This document shows, one piece after another, positions 47,697 through 56,828 of a DNA stretch of 64,000 bases. Below the pieces are notes generated by a model. That model was given only the letters and a program-made list of their open reading frames with translations. It had not been told where the DNA came from and searched no databases. Source of the DNA: Chitinophaga pinensis DSM 2588 (GTDB lineage Bacteria; Bacteroidota; Bacteroidia; Chitinophagales; Chitinophagaceae); assembly GCF_000024005.1 (NCBI RefSeq), contig NC_013132.1, positions 8,178,001-8,242,000 of the forward strand, read 5' to 3'. The position numbers were made by a program, and so were the translations under genes. Each line of letters opens with the position of its first letter. Position 1 is the first letter of the stretch.

Positions 47697-49091
47697 ATGA
47701 AAAAGCAGCAATTTCACAGGAGAAACTTTCTCAAAACCACTGTGGCCGCAGGTGTAGGATTGACCCTCCTCAATACGCCTGCCCGCCTCTTCGCAGACAT
47801 CAAAAAGGAAAAAGTAAGAGTAGGATTGATAGGTGTAGGCGCCCGCGGACAAGGGCATCTGGACCTGTGCCTCCATCGGGACGATGTAGATGTTGTGGCC
47901 ATCTGCGATCCGGATACACAATGGGCAATTCCAAAATCCCGTGAACTGATTACTAAAGCTTATGGCGCTAAAAAGAAAGTAGCCGAATACAGCAACGGTC
48001 CCGAAGATTTCCACAATCTTTTAAAACGGGATGATATTGACGCTGTTATCATCGCTACACCGTGGGAATGGCATACCATCCAGGCTATTGCAGCCATGAA
48101 AGCAGGTAAAACGCCTGCCGTAGAGGTTTGTGGCGCATCAGATATCCAGGAATGCTGGAACCTGGTGAACACCAGCGAAGATACCGGCGTACCGGTATTT
48201 GGTATGGAAAACGTATGCTATCGCCGGGATGTAATGGCCGTACTGAATATGGTGAGACAAGGTCTTTTCGGCGAACTCACACACCTGCAGGGCGGCTATC
48301 AGCACGACCTCCGCAAAGTGAAATTCAACAATGGAAAACAACTCTACGGCGGTGGTGTCGAATTTGGCGAAAAAGCCATGTCTGAAGCCAAATGGCGTAC
48401 AAACCACAGCGTACACCGTAACGGTGACCTCTATCCCACACATGGTCTGGGTCCCGTAGCCAATATGATCAATATCAACCGTGGAAACAGGCTGCTGTCA
48501 CTGACATCCGTAGCCACCAAATCCAGGGGATTACATAAATACGTTGTGGATAACGGAGGAGAAAATCACCCGAATGCCAAAGTGGAATTCAAACTCGGTG
48601 ATATTGTGACCACCCTGCTCCGCACCAACAATGGAGAAACTATCATGCTCTCACATGATACCAACTCTCCCCGCCCCTATTCGCTCAACTTCCGCGTACA
48701 AGGCACCAATGGCCTGTGGATGGACGATTTCGACTCCATTTATGTAGAAGGTAAAAGCCCTTATGACGAATGGGAAAAAGCAGGTAGTGACAAGGATCCG
48801 AACAGTTATATGGGCAAATACGACCATCCGCTGTGGAGACGCTATACCAGCAGTGCTGCAGGCGCAGGACACGGAGGAATGGACTGGTTTGTGATCAATT
48901 CCTTTATCGAAAGCGTAAAAAGAGGCGCACCTTATGCGCTGGATGTATATGACCTGGCCACCTGGTATGCGATTACGCCGCTGAGTGAACAGTCTGTAGC
49001 CGAAGGAGGTAATGTGCAGTATATACCGGACTTTACAAGAGGAAGGTGGATGAACCGAAAACCGATATTTGCGCTGGACGACCAGTACTAA
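47697..49091 (+). CDS. GH109-type alpha-N-acetylgalactosaminidase (NAD-dependent, Tat-exported)
   Basis: This 464-residue Gfo/Idh/MocA-fold protein has a twin-arginine signal (HRRNFLKTTVAAGVGL), a Rossmann segment VGLIGVGARGQGHL, and the family's VLNMVRQGLFGELTHLQGGY segment. It also has NGDLYPTHGLGPVANMININRG and GHGGMDWFVINSFIE. These match GH109 enzymes, which use NAD to cleave alpha-linked GalNAc, for example from blood-group A antigen. It lies next to a GH29 fucosidase (divergent) and a sugar transporter (convergent), which fits glycan breakdown. Confidence 0.88.
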   Translation: MKKQQFHRRNFLKTTVAAGVGLTLLNTPARLFADIKKEKVRVGLIGVGARGQGHLDLCLHRDDVDVVAICDPDTQWAIPKSRELITKAYGAKKKVAEYSNGPEDFHNLLKRDDIDAVIIATPWEWHTIQAIAAMKAGKTPAVEVCGASDIQECWNLVNTSEDTGVPVFGMENVCYRRDVMAVLNMVRQGLFGELTHLQGGYQHDLRKVKFNNGKQLYGGGVEFGEKAMSEAKWRTNHSVHRNGDLYPTHGLGPVANMININRGNRLLSLTSVATKSRGLHKYVVDNGGENHPNAKVEFKLGDIVTTLLRTNNGETIMLSHDTNSPRPYSLNFRVQGTNGLWMDDFDSIYVEGKSPYDEWEKAGSDKDPNSYMGKYDHPLWRRYTSSAAGAGHGGMDWFVINSFIESVKRGAPYALDVYDLATWYAITPLSEQSVAEGGNVQYIPDFTRGRWMNRKPIFALDDQY

Positions 49092-49093
49092 AT

Positions 49094-49124
49094 AAAAAGG
49101 CCCGCCGGATAGCGGGCCTTTTTT
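49094..49124. terminator. Bidirectional terminator between GH109 and MFS genes
   Basis: The stem GGCCCGC / GCGGGCC (49099-49105, 49112-49118) has A5 before and T6 after. Confidence 0.88.
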
Positions 49125-49137
49125 ATGATCAGTCAGA

Positions 49138-50454
49138 TTATCTTTTACCAACTTTATGTCCTGCCAGTGCGTAGTACAGGATGTAGAGGTAACCTGGTAC
49201 CATACAATACAGGAAGGCATGTCTGAAGTCCATTCCCTGTACATAAATGAAGCTCTCCGGGTTGTACAGACGGGAGAAGATCTGTGGCAGTATGCCACCA
49301 CCAACAATACCCATGATCAGGAAAGCAGAACCCAGCTTGGTAAAGCTACCCAGCTTTTCAATCGCCAGCGGGAAAATAGCAGGCCACATCAGTGAATTCG
49401 CGAGACCCAGTAAAGCGATGAAAGTAACTGCTACGTAGCCACTGGTCATGAATGCACAGGCTGTGAATAATATACCCAGGATCGCACATATACGCAGACT
49501 CATATCCTGAGACAAGTATTTCGGAATAGCGATGATACCTACGACATAACCTACCAGCATGGCTGCCAGCGTAAATGTGGTGAAATATTTAGTTTTGTCA
49601 AGGCTCATACCCAGCTCACGGCCATAAGTACCGATCACATCGCCGGCCATTACTTCCACACCCACATACATGAAGATACACAACGCACCCAGCAACAGGT
49701 AAGGATACTGGAAAATGCTGTTCCTGCTGTCGGTAACGGTTTTACCTTCATTATCCACAGATTTGTTGTCAGTATCTATTTCCGGAAGAGAAGAACGATT
49801 AATTGCTACTGCCAGTCCTACCAGGATCACGGCCAGCACGATATAAGGAAGGATCACCCTGGAAGCCAGGCTGTCCAGTAAACCACTTTTAACCACTGCA
49901 TCTGTAGTAGCAGCGATCTGTTTTTCCAGCCCTTCTGCATCTTTGAGGATGATAGAAGCCAGGATCAGCGGACTTATCGTACCCGCGATCTTATTACAGA
50001 TACCCATTATACTGATACGTTTAGCCGCACTTTCAATAGGTCCGATAATGCTCACATAAGGGTTGGAAGCCGTTTGTAACAGAGACATACCCATCCCCTG
50101 TATGAAAAGGCCAGCCAGGAAAAGGCCGAAATTACGTGTGTTGGCCGCCGGAATGAAGATCAGGCAACCAGCTGCGATAATCACAAGGCTATAGGCCATA
50201 CCGTTTTTAAAGCCGGTCTTCTTGATGATGAAAGAAGAAGGGATCGCCAGGAAGAAATATCCCAGGTAAGAAGCAAATGTCACCAGCAAAGCTTCCGCAA
50301 TGGTCAGCTGACAGGATAACTGCAGAAACGGGATCAACGTAGCATTTACCCACGTGATAAAACCAAGCATGAAATAGAGAACCCCCAGAATAAGGAGCGA
50401 TTGTACATAGCTGGCCTGTTTTGGCGCAGCAAGCGTAGTTGCGGTGTTAGACAT
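49138..50454 (-). CDS. Sugar MFS transporter, FucP/NagP-like
   Basis: This 438-residue inner-membrane symporter has about 12 transmembrane helices. It belongs to the FucP-type MFS branch: LGFITWVNATLIPFL near the start, FIIKKTGFKNGM and the GMGMSLLQTASNPYVSIIG segment after helix 4. This branch takes up fucose, glucose/galactose or GlcNAc by proton symport. Neighbouring fucosidase, GalNAcase and GlcNAc-Asn genes make fucose or an amino sugar plausible; the exact sugar is unknown. Confidence 0.88.
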   Translation of the reverse strand: MSNTATTLAAPKQASYVQSLLILGVLYFMLGFITWVNATLIPFLQLSCQLTIAEALLVTFASYLGYFFLAIPSSFIIKKTGFKNGMAYSLVIIAAGCLIFIPAANTRNFGLFLAGLFIQGMGMSLLQTASNPYVSIIGPIESAAKRISIMGICNKIAGTISPLILASIILKDAEGLEKQIAATTDAVVKSGLLDSLASRVILPYIVLAVILVGLAVAINRSSLPEIDTDNKSVDNEGKTVTDSRNSIFQYPYLLLGALCIFMYVGVEVMAGDVIGTYGRELGMSLDKTKYFTTFTLAAMLVGYVVGIIAIPKYLSQDMSLRICAILGILFTACAFMTSGYVAVTFIALLGLANSLMWPAIFPLAIEKLGSFTKLGSAFLIMGIVGGGILPQIFSRLYNPESFIYVQGMDFRHAFLYCMVPGYLYILYYALAGHKVGKR

Positions 50455-50788
50455 TGTTTCCCCTGTTTTACAAATAATTAAATGATTCTGATTGATCTTT
50501 GCGAACTTATGTACTTATTTCTGCATTTCATAGTTAATTACACGGAAATAGCACTTTTGAGTAGATATAAGTTAATTTCCCATCTTAAAAGGCGTAAATA
50601 GTACACTTTTAAATTTTTGCCGACGCATTTTAATCAACTTCTATCTAAAATAAATAGAAATTTTACAACATATTAGCTAAAACGTTTTTGCTTCAGGAAA
50701 ATAGGCATATTTATTTTGAAAATTTAGGAATTCTCGAAAAATAATTTATACATTTATCGCGCAAAAATTACAGTAATTTAACACGTTT
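50455..50788. other. AT-rich divergent promoter region between two MFS genes
   Basis: No gene is present. The region is strongly AT-rich and must hold the promoters of both transporter genes. A weak -7-like TACATTTA (50749-50756) lies before the plus-strand gene, but spacing to the nearest TTTG (50715) is too long for the consensus. No clear operator dyad was seen. Confidence 0.4.
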
Positions 50789-52459
50789 ATGGCTCAACAA
50801 ACAAAGCAAAGTACACATCCATCTTTCTTTGTACTGATACTTGTATTTTTTTTCTGGGGCTTCGTGGCTGCTTCAAACAGCATCTTCATCCCCTTTTGTA
50901 AAGCGCATTTCCACCTTGGACAACTGGAATCTCAATTAATTGATTTCTCTTTCTACGGCGCTTACTTTATCGGCTCGCTGTTGCTGTATCTCTTCTCAGC
51001 ACTACGAGGCGTAGATATCTTAAACAAGATCGGTTACCAGAAAGGTATCATTTACGGCCTGCTCATATCAGTAGTAGGTGCAATCGCGTTAATCGCCGCA
51101 GTGAACATCGGTAACAAAATGGCTGATTCCACTGCCGCGTTCTATCTTATTCTGGGTGCTTTCTTTATCGTTGCGCTGGGCTTTTCTCTGCAGCAGACTG
51201 CAGCTAACCCCTTTGCCATTTTATTAGGCGATCCGGCTAAAGGTACTCACCGTCTTAACCTGGCGGGAGGTATCAACTCCTTTGGTACCACTATCGGACC
51301 ACTGGTAGTAAGTATTCTTCTTTTTGGTTCTGCGAAAGATGCTTCCGTGTCTGCTGACACTGACATCAGCAAGATCAATACGCTCTACGTCCTGTTGATC
51401 GTACTATTCCTTGTTGCCGCAGCTATCTTCTGGTTCTCCAAAATGCCTAAAGGCACATCTGACGAACCATTTGAGCAATCTCCGCGTGCAAGTAAATCCC
51501 TGAGCGCTATCACCGGCATGTTCGTCCTGATCATGGTTGGTCTCGTACTCAATGCGATCAAAACTTCTATCGGCGTTGCTGAAACAACTGACCTGGGCCT
51601 GCCTTTCTTCCTGATCGGTATCGTAGGTATCCTCGCAATTCTCTTCTATTCCCTGAACAGCGCACGCAAGGATGGTAATGGCTGGGGAGCCATGAGATAT
51701 CCGCAGCTCATTATGGGTATGATCGCCATCTTCGTGTACGTTGGTGTGGAAGTAACCATCGCCAGCAACATGGGCGCCCTGCTGAAACATCCGGGCTTCC
51801 TTACACTGGAAGGTTTATCAGAATCCCAGATCGACCCTTATGTATCCCTCTTCTGGGGTAGTATGATGGTGGGGCGCTGGACAGGTGCTATCACCGTATT
51901 CAATGTATCCAAAACCGGTCGTCAGATCCTTTCTGTGATCGTTCCGTTCATTGCTTATGGCGTAGTACTGACAGCAAATCACCTGAAAGGTACAGATGTA
52001 AGTGTGCTGTATCCTTATGCAGGTGTACTGGTCGTTCAGATCATCGGCTTCTTCGCCGGTCAGGACAAACCGGCAAAGACCCTCATGATCTTCGCACTGC
52101 TTGGTATCATGGCCATGGTGATAGGTCTCTTCACTACCGGTGAAGTAGCGATCTTCTCCTTCGTTGCGGGCGGTCTGTTCTGCTCCGTAATGTGGTCATG
52201 CATCTTCGCACTGTCGATCGCTGGTCTGGGCAAATACACCAGCCAGGGTTCTTCCTTCCTGGTACTGATGATCCTCGGTGGTTCACTCGTTCCTCCGGTT
52301 CAGGGTGGTCTCGCAGATATCCCTTCTATCGGTATCCATTATTCTTACATTATTCCGGTTGTATGCTTTGCATACCTGGCATTCTTTGCATTCAGAGTTA
52401 AAAACATATTAAAATCACAGGGAATAGATTATGAGTCAGCAATTAGCGGTGGGCATTGA
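50789..52459 (+). CDS. Sugar MFS transporter, larger paralogue
   Basis: This 556-residue membrane protein is of the same FucP-like MFS class, longer than its divergent neighbour because of an expanded central region. Features include FVAASNSIFIPFCKAHF in helix 1, GFSLQQTAANPFAILLGDP after helix 4, and a repeated two-half layout. It is the first gene of a plus-strand operon with ROK kinase, glycosylasparaginase and cutC, and overlaps the kinase gene by 29 bases. Import of GlcNAc or GlcNAc-Asn-derived sugar is a reasonable inference. Confidence 0.87.
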   Translation: MAQQTKQSTHPSFFVLILVFFFWGFVAASNSIFIPFCKAHFHLGQLESQLIDFSFYGAYFIGSLLLYLFSALRGVDILNKIGYQKGIIYGLLISVVGAIALIAAVNIGNKMADSTAAFYLILGAFFIVALGFSLQQTAANPFAILLGDPAKGTHRLNLAGGINSFGTTIGPLVVSILLFGSAKDASVSADTDISKINTLYVLLIVLFLVAAAIFWFSKMPKGTSDEPFEQSPRASKSLSAITGMFVLIMVGLVLNAIKTSIGVAETTDLGLPFFLIGIVGILAILFYSLNSARKDGNGWGAMRYPQLIMGMIAIFVYVGVEVTIASNMGALLKHPGFLTLEGLSESQIDPYVSLFWGSMMVGRWTGAITVFNVSKTGRQILSVIVPFIAYGVVLTANHLKGTDVSVLYPYAGVLVVQIIGFFAGQDKPAKTLMIFALLGIMAMVIGLFTTGEVAIFSFVAGGLFCSVMWSCIFALSIAGLGKYTSQGSSFLVLMILGGSLVPPVQGGLADIPSIGIHYSYIIPVVCFAYLAFFAFRVKNILKSQGIDYESAISGGH

Positions 52460-53396
52460 TATTGGAGGAACCAATACAAAGTTTGGCATAGTAGATCGCA
52501 GAGGTAATATTCTGTGTGATGGTCGTATGCTAACGAACCAACACGAAGACGTTCATGGCTTCCTGGATGAGTTGCACGAGCATCTCTCCGTATTGATCGC
52601 ACAGGTAGGTGGCATTGAAAACATCAGAGGTATCGGTGTAGGTGCACCAAATGGTAACTTTTATACCGGTAACATTGAATATGCTCCAAACCTCCGCTGG
52701 AAAGGTATTATACCTTTAGCAAAATTGCTGGGTGAAAAGTTTGGCGTACCGGCTATCCTTACCAATGACGCTAACGCAGCGGCACTCGGTGAATTCCAGT
52801 ACGGTGCTGCAAGAAGCATGAGAGATTTCATCGTTATCACGCTGGGTACAGGGGTAGGTAGCGGTATTGTTGCCAACGGTCAGCTGATCTATGGTCACGA
52901 TGGCTTCGCAGGTGAACTCGGTCACTGTATCGTGATCCCTGGTGGCAGATACCATCCTGGTACAGGCGCACACGGTTCCCTGGAAGCATATGCTTCTGCA
53001 ACCGGTGTAACCAACACTGCCCTGGAATTCCTGGCTAACCGCCCGGATACACAGAGCATCCTGCGTGATCATTCGAAAGAAGAGATCAATTCCAAAGTGA
53101 TATATGAAGCCGCAATGAAAGGCGATCCGCTGGCAGTAGAAGTATACGAATTCACCGGTAAAATACTCGGTGAGGCCCTGGCCAACTTTGTCATGTTCTC
53201 CAGCCCTGAAGCGATCATCCTGTTCGGTGGTCTGACCAAAGCAGGCGACATGATCATGAAACCTGTACGCGAGCATATGGAGAAAAACCTCTTGCCTATC
53301 TTCCAGAACAAAGTGAAGCTGGTCTTCTCCGAACTGAAAGAAAGCGATGCGGCTATCCTCGGTGCAAGCGCCCTGGCATGGGAAATGAAAGATTAA
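52431..53396 (+). CDS. ROK-family sugar kinase lacking the zinc cysteines
   Basis: This 321-residue kinase has the N-terminal phosphate-binding VGIDIGGTNTKFGIV, TNDANAAALGE with the catalytic Asp, and TLGTGVGSGIV. Canonical ROK proteins have a CxCGxxGCxE zinc motif after GHxxxx. Here the region reads GGRYHPGTGAHGSLEAYAS, with no Cys, so zinc is probably not bound in the usual way. The substrate is likely glucose or an N-acetyl-hexosamine from the preceding transporter. The start overlaps the transporter's last 29 bases, implying translational coupling. Confidence 0.88.
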   Translation: MSQQLAVGIDIGGTNTKFGIVDRRGNILCDGRMLTNQHEDVHGFLDELHEHLSVLIAQVGGIENIRGIGVGAPNGNFYTGNIEYAPNLRWKGIIPLAKLLGEKFGVPAILTNDANAAALGEFQYGAARSMRDFIVITLGTGVGSGIVANGQLIYGHDGFAGELGHCIVIPGGRYHPGTGAHGSLEAYASATGVTNTALEFLANRPDTQSILRDHSKEEINSKVIYEAAMKGDPLAVEVYEFTGKILGEALANFVMFSSPEAIILFGGLTKAGDMIMKPVREHMEKNLLPIFQNKVKLVFSELKESDAAILGASALAWEMKD

Positions 53397-53434
53397 ACTT
53401 TCGACCGGTTTTCCGGTATCATAAATAAAGAATT

Positions 53435-54487
53435 ATGCAAGATCGCAGACATTTCTTAAAAGCAGCGGCCCTCAGTGCCGCTGCTTTATCTTTAGATGGT
53501 ATTACATCTGAGAAAGCACAGGCAGCTGATGCCTCCAAAGGTAAAGTGACCAAACCGATCGTTGTCTCTACATGGGACTTCGGCCGCGCCGCCAACGAGG
53601 CTGCATGGGACGTACTGAAAAAAGGTGGTCGTGCACTCGACGCCGTTGAAGCCGGCGTAAGAGTACCGGAAGCTGACCCTAACAACCATACCGTAGGATA
53701 CAGCGGGTTCCCTGACCGTGATGGTCGTGTAACCCTCGATGCCTGCATTATGGATGAACTGGGCAATTGTGGCTCTGTAGCTGCACTGGAACACGTGACA
53801 CACGCTATCTCCGTAGCCCGTGCCGTAATGGAAAAAACACCACACGTGATGCTGGTCGGTGATGGCGCACTCCAGTTCGCCCTTGCCAATGGTTTCAAAA
53901 AAGAAAACCTGCTCACACCGGAATCAGAAAAAGCATGGCGCGAATGGCTGAAAAAGTCAGAATACAAGCCGATCATGAACATTGAGAACTCCTCCTATGG
54001 TCCTGACAAGGCAACGACTTTCAACCCGCTTAAACTGCCAGGTAACGTCTACAACCACGATACCATCGGTATGGTGGCACTGGATGCTAACGGTAACCTG
54101 TCCGGCGCCTGTACGACCAGTGGTATGGCCTTCAAACTGCATGGCCGCGTAGGCGACTCTCCCATCATCGGTGCAGGTCTCTATGTCGACAATGAAGTAG
54201 GCGCTGCTACCTCCACCGGTGTTGGTGAAGAAGTGATCCGCGTCGTAGGTAGCTTCCTCGTTGTAGAACTGATGCGTCAAGGTTATTCTCCTGAAGCAGC
54301 CTGCAAAGAAGCAGTAACGCGTATCGTAAAGAAGAATAAAGAAAGAGCAAAAGGCTTACAGGTAGGCTTTCTCGCCATCAACAAAAAAGGCGAACACGGC
54401 GCATACTGCCTGCAGAAAGGATTTAACTATGCTGTGCTCTCCGAAAAGGAAAGCAACGTCCTGATAGACGGTAAGCACTATTTCTAA
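53435..54487 (+). CDS. Glycosylasparaginase (N4-(beta-N-acetylglucosaminyl)-L-asparaginase), Tat-exported
   Basis: This Ntn-hydrolase cleaves the GlcNAc-Asn bond left after proteolysis of N-glycoproteins. The 350-residue precursor starts with a twin-arginine signal (DRRHFLKAAALSAAAL). The mature sequence closely follows the Elizabethkingia enzyme: STWDFGRAANEAAWDVL, DRDGRVTLDACIMDE, and the autocleavage site NHDTIGM. Cleavage is expected between Asp209 and Thr210, freeing the Thr nucleophile. LSGACTTSGMAFKLHGRVGD supplies substrate residues. It is in an operon with a transporter, kinase and cutC. Confidence 0.94.
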   Translation: MQDRRHFLKAAALSAAALSLDGITSEKAQAADASKGKVTKPIVVSTWDFGRAANEAAWDVLKKGGRALDAVEAGVRVPEADPNNHTVGYSGFPDRDGRVTLDACIMDELGNCGSVAALEHVTHAISVARAVMEKTPHVMLVGDGALQFALANGFKKENLLTPESEKAWREWLKKSEYKPIMNIENSSYGPDKATTFNPLKLPGNVYNHDTIGMVALDANGNLSGACTTSGMAFKLHGRVGDSPIIGAGLYVDNEVGAATSTGVGEEVIRVVGSFLVVELMRQGYSPEAACKEAVTRIVKKNKERAKGLQVGFLAINKKGEHGAYCLQKGFNYAVLSEKESNVLIDGKHYF

Positions 54488-54495
54488 GTATAAAA

Positions 54496-55257
54496 ATGGA
54501 GAAAAAGATCACGCTTGAGATCTGCGCCGGTTCGGTCGCTTCCTGCATCGCTGCAGAAGAAGGCGGCGCACACCGTATTGAATTATGCGACAATCTGCTG
54601 GAAGGTGGCACCACCCCCAGCTATGCAACGATTGCCCTGGCCCGTGAGAAAGTAAAAATAGACCTCTACCCTATTATCCGCCCCCGTGGTGGCGATTTCC
54701 TGTACGATGACCTCGAATTCACCCTCATGCAGAAAGACATTAAACTCTGCAAATCCCTGGGATGTAATGGTGTGGTAATCGGTCTGCTGACCACCGATGG
54801 TAAAGTGGATAAAGTACGTACCAAAGCCCTGGTTGATCTGGCCTGGCCCATGGGTGTTACCTTCCACCGCGCCTTCGATATGACAGAAGACCCGATGCAG
54901 GCACTGGAAGATATCATTGAAGCAGGTTGTGAACGTATACTGACCTCCGGTCAGCGGAATACAGCGGTAGAAGGTATCCCTTTACTGAAAACACTGGTGG
55001 AAAAATCTGCCGGACGTATTGCCATTCTCGTAGGCTCCGGTGTACGGGCGCATAATATCGCTGAACTGGTAAAAGAAACAGGCGCTATAGAATTTCATAC
55101 GACCGCCAAAGCATATGAAGAAAGCGGTATGGTGTACCGTAATCCAAATGTCAGCATGGGCGGTATTCCCGGTGTACCTGAATACGGCATTTCAAAAACA
55201 CAGGTAAGCGAAGTGAAAAAGATCCTGGCCCTGGCTACTGAAGCCGCCGGTAACTAA
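54496..55257 (+). CDS. cutC: CutC family protein (TIM barrel)
   Basis: This 253-residue protein is a TIM-barrel of the CutC family: ICAGSVASCIAAEEGGAHRIELC, PIIRPRGGDFLY, GVVIGLLTTDGKVD and TFHRAFDMTEDP. The family is named for copper homeostasis, but a direct copper role is doubtful in many bacteria. It lies 8 bases after the glycosylasparaginase gene and ends the operon. Its place in a glycan-salvage operon suggests an enzymatic role there (inference). Confidence 0.93.
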   Translation: MEKKITLEICAGSVASCIAAEEGGAHRIELCDNLLEGGTTPSYATIALAREKVKIDLYPIIRPRGGDFLYDDLEFTLMQKDIKLCKSLGCNGVVIGLLTTDGKVDKVRTKALVDLAWPMGVTFHRAFDMTEDPMQALEDIIEAGCERILTSGQRNTAVEGIPLLKTLVEKSAGRIAILVGSGVRAHNIAELVKETGAIEFHTTAKAYEESGMVYRNPNVSMGGIPGVPEYGISKTQVSEVKKILALATEAAGN

Positions 55258-55281
55258 ACATTTCCCACTTGTCATAAAAGC

Positions 55282-55319
55282 AAAAAGGGGCGTCTGCTAA
55301 ATAGCGGACGCCCTTTTTC
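55282..55319. terminator. Bidirectional terminator between cutC and susD
   Basis: A hairpin AAAAAGGGGCGTC...GACGCCCTTTTT with a near-perfect stem; its TAGCGGACGCCC right arm is also found in the terminator at 27673-27717. Confidence 0.85.
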
Positions 55320-55347
55320 GTATCGGTTTAGATTTGCTGTTAAGCCC

Positions 55348-56814
55348 TTACAGATCGTTCTGAATAATGTTACCATTCGCATTGATCTCATCCTGCGGGA
55401 ACAGGAATTCCCAACGAATATCTCCTGCCGGTACCTGCATCAGACCATTCGTCAAAGTAGTCGTATGGTTGCTGCCGGTCCTGTCAAGTGCCTGGTTCAT
55501 ACGTTTCAGGTCATAGAAACGGAACCCTTCGCCCCACAGTTCAATACGACGGTGTCTCAGGATCTCCTGCAACAGTGCATCGCCTGTGTTAGTGCTTTTT
55601 GTATAGTTTGGGTCACGATTCACCATCAGTGTATACAGTGCATCAGCTGCGCCAGCATTGTCATTCAGGCGTGCTTTAGCTTCCGCTTCGATCAGGTACA
55701 TCTCCGCTGCACGCATCATCGGTACGTCGCCAATGCTGCTGCTGGTAGCGGTCAGGAACTTCTTGTTGATATAAGCCGGACTGATACCACCTGATGGAAC
55801 AGGCACGTTCTTACCATCCGGACTGAATACCAGTCTGCGTACATCTGTAGCTGACATGGTTTCGTAAAGCGTGCTGTTGATCGCTTTAGGATTCGTTCTG
55901 ATAGCGCTGGAGTTGAAGTTTGCAGAGATGAACGCAAAGAAGGAATAGAAATAAGTGGTCTGCTCAGAGATCTGGTGACTACCCCACATCCACTCCGCAT
56001 TGTTATAATCATTGAAACCTTTCAAATAATCTGCATTAGACATCAGTGCTACACCAGCTCTCGCTTCTGCAGCAAATTGTGCTGCTGTCGCCCAGTCCTG
56101 CTGTGTCAAAGCAATACGTGCTTTAAAGCCTTTTGCTACCGCTTCGCTGATGTGTGATCTGTTATCGCCTGCATAACCGGCCAGACCTGTCAAAGCTGCA
56201 TCAATATCTTTGTTGATCTGTGTATATACCTGTGCAACTGTAGATCTTGGCAGTGGCTCAACCGTATTGGTCAGTACCAGCGGTATGCCCAGCTGACTGT
56301 TATTACCGTTTGCGTCAAAGCGTTTGCCATACATCTGCACCAGGTTCCAGTAAGACCATGCACGGTAAGCGAATGCCTGTCCTTTAATGATAGCTTTCTC
56401 CGCCGGGTCAGCATCTACTGCGTCGATATTGTCGATGATCATGTTTGCGTTTGCAATGATCTTGTAGTAGAAATAGTAAGTGTATTTCAGGAAAGTCGCA
56501 GAAGTCGTACGGTGTGTCACCCACTGATACTGTGAGTTGAACCAACCGTTACCGGCTGCTGTCATTACCAGGTCATCACCCAGCATATCATTGTTGAGCA
56601 TGATACTACCCTGACCACCCTGGTCCTGGTTATCATACTGGATATACAGGGAACGGTGAATACCATTGATAGCCGACCATGCGCCTGCTATATTGCTGAA
56701 TACTGCGCCGGAAGGATAGGCATCAGTAGGGTTCGTATCCAGATAATCTTTGCTGCAGGAACTGAAAATTAATACCGGTACAGCTATGAGTATATATAAT
56801 AATTTCTTAGTCAT
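55348..56814 (-). CDS. SusD/RagB family glycan-binding outer-membrane lipoprotein
   Basis: This 488-residue lipoprotein has the signal MTKKLLYILIAVPVLIFSSC (Cys20) and the family's DYLDTNPTDAYP segment after it. TPR-like helices form the core (AFAYRAWSYWNLVQMYG). The C-terminal region includes EILRHRRIELWGEGFRFYDLKR, typical of SusD proteins. It partners the SusC protein encoded 14 bases upstream in transcription order and captures oligosaccharide or glycopeptide at the surface. Confidence 0.95.
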   Translation of the reverse strand: MTKKLLYILIAVPVLIFSSCSKDYLDTNPTDAYPSGAVFSNIAGAWSAINGIHRSLYIQYDNQDQGGQGSIMLNNDMLGDDLVMTAAGNGWFNSQYQWVTHRTTSATFLKYTYYFYYKIIANANMIIDNIDAVDADPAEKAIIKGQAFAYRAWSYWNLVQMYGKRFDANGNNSQLGIPLVLTNTVEPLPRSTVAQVYTQINKDIDAALTGLAGYAGDNRSHISEAVAKGFKARIALTQQDWATAAQFAAEARAGVALMSNADYLKGFNDYNNAEWMWGSHQISEQTTYFYSFFAFISANFNSSAIRTNPKAINSTLYETMSATDVRRLVFSPDGKNVPVPSGGISPAYINKKFLTATSSSIGDVPMMRAAEMYLIEAEAKARLNDNAGAADALYTLMVNRDPNYTKSTNTGDALLQEILRHRRIELWGEGFRFYDLKRMNQALDRTGSNHTTTLTNGLMQVPAGDIRWEFLFPQDEINANGNIIQNDL

Positions 56815-56828
56815 CTTTCTTTCTGTTT

